A stretch of 6,227 nt of DNA from Syntrophaceae bacterium UBA1411 (lineage in GTDB: Bacteria; Desulfobacterota; Syntrophia; Syntrophales; Smithellaceae). The notes beneath the pieces are model-generated. The model made no database searches. It had not been told where the DNA came from and worked only from the letters and a program-made list of their open reading frames with translations. The translations under genes and the position numbers were made by a program. Of this stretch, positions 5,796 through 6,227 are shown in pieces (position 1 is the stretch's first letter; each line of letters starts with the position of its first letter). The DNA is taken from positions 19,593 through 25,819 of the forward strand of contig DBPV01000058.1 of the NCBI GenBank assembly GCA_002304995.1. Direction: 5' to 3'.

Positions 5796-6227
5796 TCAAT
5801 CCGGGACGTGTCCGAATCCCAGCAGCTTTTCCATGCGGCTCATGACGTAGGAAAAGCCCTGCGCCTGCGGGCTGCGGTTGCCTTCAATCGCGTACGGCAT
5901 GCCGTCTTTTAAGGAGTGCACCAGACCGACGTGGCTCTGCCAGCCCGCCAGGCAGACCCGCCACCACACGACGATGTCGCCCGGTTGCGGGGCATAGCCG
6001 TCGGCCGGCTCATGGGCCCAGCCTCTGTCTTTGAACTGCCGCAGGAGCGCCCGCGCGCCGGGGCAGTAAGCAAAAGGCATCTTGTTTTCATCCCTGCCGC
6101 AGGCTTCGCGGTAGCACCAGCTCACAAAGGAGGCGCACCAGGAGTTGCCTTCGTCCAGGCCCGCCGGCGCGAGATATTTTTTCACCCATGGACCGCGGTT
6201 GTTGCCGCCGATTTCCCGCGCCCCGGC
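5796..6227 (-). CDS. CHAP-domain cysteine amidase/peptidase-like protein, 5' end beyond the window
   Basis: The 143 readable residues form a CHAP-type (NlpC/P60 superfamily) cysteine hydrolase domain of the kind that cuts peptidoglycan amide bonds. The reading frame stays open to the right edge, and the upstream residues AGAREIGGNNRGPW continue the family pattern into VKKYLAPAG, so the GTG at 6183-6185 is not the true start. Counting from the first readable residue, the probable catalytic Cys31 is in SWCASFVSWCY, the His99 in SHVGLVH, and a polar third residue in IEGNRS (114-119). PQPGDIVVWW (80-89) is the usual segment before the His strand. The pattern resembles small phage-like or uncharacterised hydrolases of the TIGR02594 kind. 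Any signal peptide or additional binding domain would lie in the missing N-terminal part, so location and target (own cell wall, phage lysin or effector) remain open. It is convergent with the synthetase gene and ends before a strong terminator. Confidence 0.85.
   Translation of the reverse strand, partial: AGAREIGGNNRGPWVKKYLAPAGLDEGNSWCASFVSWCYREACGRDENKMPFAYCPGARALLRQFKDRGWAHEPADGYAPQPGDIVVWWRVCLAGWQSHVGLVHSLKDGMPYAIEGNRSPQAQGFSYVMSRMEKLLGFGHVPD

Noticed and set aside
6183..6185. GTG as the start of the CHAP-domain gene
   Set aside because: The frame continues upstream to the window edge with residues fitting the family (EIGGNNRGPW), so the start must lie outside the window.

Overview
The window is a visibly GC-rich bacterial chromosomal segment carrying mostly core-type genes, with no sign of a phage, transposon, CRISPR array or integron. 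The order prmC-murA-hisD, all on one strand and tightly packed, resembles arrangements I associate with Desulfobacterota (the former Deltaproteobacteria, such as Geobacter or Syntrophus relatives), where prfA-prmC-murA-hisG-hisD type clusters occur. This taxonomic hint rests on gene order and high GC only and is tentative.

Positions 1-3905 hold a four-gene minus-strand operon read from right to left: a GNAT-family acetyltransferase (3363-3905), prmC (2494-3366), murA (1243-2493) and hisD (1-1241, cut by the left edge). The junctions are a 4-base ATGA overlap, a 0-base gap (TAA directly followed by GTG) and a 1-base gap, so translation is probably coupled throughout. The operon joins protein acylation (predicted), release-factor methylation, the first committed step of peptidoglycan synthesis and the last step of histidine synthesis.

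Positions 3906-4162 are a 257-base divergent intergenic region. It contains an AT-rich island with a TATATA box and a short inverted repeat that may hold promoter or operator signals. No RNA gene or convincing small ORF was seen there.

Positions 4163-5695 (plus strand) encode a 510-residue alpha-type subunit of NDP-forming acyl-CoA synthetases. It has the CoA-binding and ligase domains and the phosphohistidine motif, but no ATP-grasp domain. Its divergent GNAT neighbour resembles the acetyltransferase domain that is fused to the same kind of synthetase in Pat/PatZ lysine acetyltransferases. The pair therefore looks like a split, divergently arranged version of that architecture, and this is the most interesting feature of the window.

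Positions 5696-6227 hold a convergent intergenic gap with an intrinsic terminator facing the minus strand, then the C-terminal part of a CHAP-domain cysteine hydrolase/amidase whose start lies beyond the right edge. I did not find a clearly novel system; most of the window is well-known housekeeping biology.
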